From assembly GCA_022606135.1 (NCBI GenBank), contig JABYQN010000003.1:1674001-1738000 (forward strand): DNA of 64,000 nt. Direction: 5' to 3'. Source of the DNA: Fomes fomentarius. Taxonomy: Eukaryota > Basidiomycota > Agaricomycetes > Polyporales > Polyporaceae. Shown here in pieces: positions 63,544 to 64,000 of the stretch (positions are counted from its first letter, which is position 1; the number at the start of each line of letters is the position of its first letter). The translations under genes were made by a program, and so were the position numbers. The notes below the pieces were generated by a model. It searched no databases, was not told the origin of the DNA, and saw only the letters and a program-made list of their open reading frames with translations.

Positions 63544-63920
63544 TCACTCAATGACCGCATTGACGCAGAGTCCCCCGGTCTTGATGCGAAGTAGTCCATC
63601 AAAGCCTTTCGAGTGCAGGATCGCGCCGCGTTCGGACAAGGTCGCCATCACCATATCGCAGATGACTGTGTGAGGGAGAATTATTAATGTCCGTGCAAAC
63701 GCATGATATACACGAAACCAGTAAAGATCAGGAGGACAATTGTGTATTCCGGATAGGCAAGGCATCCAATGTCAGACACTCTTAACCACAAGTTGAAAGT
63801 GAGGATTAGTGGAGCGACCACAATGAACGCACGTTCGAAAGGATGTAGATGCGAATTATGCGGTATAAGATGAGGGCTAGATAGTACAAGGGTCGGGTCA
63901 GATGCGACGGGAGGAACCAA
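63544..63920 (-). CDS. 3' part of an unrecognised membrane-protein gene, possibly partial
   Basis: Two overlapping minus-strand frames look coding in part: ERAFIVVAPLILTFNLWLRV with CLAYPEYTIVLLIFTGFVYI (63684-63870), strongly hydrophobic, and RTLIILPHTVICDMVMATLS followed by GLCVNAVIE and a stop at 63544. The GTATAT at about 63712 and a CAG-like acceptor could join them. The 5' end would lie beyond the right edge, or at MVPPVASDPT (63920). I do not recognise the family. Confidence 0.35.
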
Positions 63921-64000
63921 GGAAGCCTATACGAAAGAGATACTGAGTCGTCACCATGTCATAAGAAAGATTGATATGACCATGACAGGAGAACATTCCC

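Overview
The window looks like chromosomal DNA of a basidiomycete fungus, most likely an Agaricomycete. Nearly every gene is broken by many short introns (about 50-65 bp, GTRNGT donors, YAG acceptors). Several families are typical of mushroom-forming fungi: a DUF6534-type seven-helix membrane protein, F-box/leucine-rich proteins, a BTB protein and a SET-domain protein. No bacterial operons, CRISPR arrays, rRNA or convincing tRNA genes were seen. Gene ends were read by hand from splice sites and reading frames, so internal exon edges are approximate unless stated.

Layout. 0-8.5 kb, minus strand: the 3' part of an unrecognised coiled-coil/low-complexity gene, a DUF676 lipid-droplet-type serine esterase, and a large dioxygenase-P450 fusion oxylipin synthase (Ppo/linoleate diol synthase). 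10-14.6 kb, plus strand: epsilon-COP and a DUF6534 membrane protein. 14.7-17.5 kb is gene-poor, with a P450 remnant and unresolved ORFs. 17.8-29 kb: RAD9 (plus), an F-box protein (minus), a decayed copy of a SET-domain gene (plus), an ArsB/NhaD-type permease with a cysteine-rich repeat insert (minus), and a DUF4140/DUF4139 protein (plus). 30-40 kb, minus strand: PIF1 helicase, an FAD-linked oxidase with an extra N-terminal domain, and a Ste20/PAK kinase with a CRIB domain. 41.6-51.4 kb, minus strand: the giant checkpoint kinase TEL1/ATM. 52-63 kb: a second F-box protein (plus), a secreted beta-propeller protein (plus), the intact SET-domain gene (minus), HUS1 (plus) and a BTB protein (minus). 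A hydrophobic gene fragment runs toward the right edge.

How the genes connect. Four genome-maintenance genes share about 43 kb: RAD9 and HUS1 (two of the three subunits of the 9-1-1 checkpoint clamp), TEL1 (ATM-type kinase) and PIF1 (helicase at telomeres and forks). The clamp subunit and the helicase both carry clusters of SQ sites, the consensus target of ATM/ATR-type kinases. The rest looks like a mixture of housekeeping genes (COPE, Ste20) and family-expanded fungal genes. The segment also shows local duplication and decay: a SET pseudogene about 35 kb from its intact relative, two divergent F-box paralogues about 30 kb apart, and a short repeat present in inverted orientation at about 36.9 and 41.4 kb.
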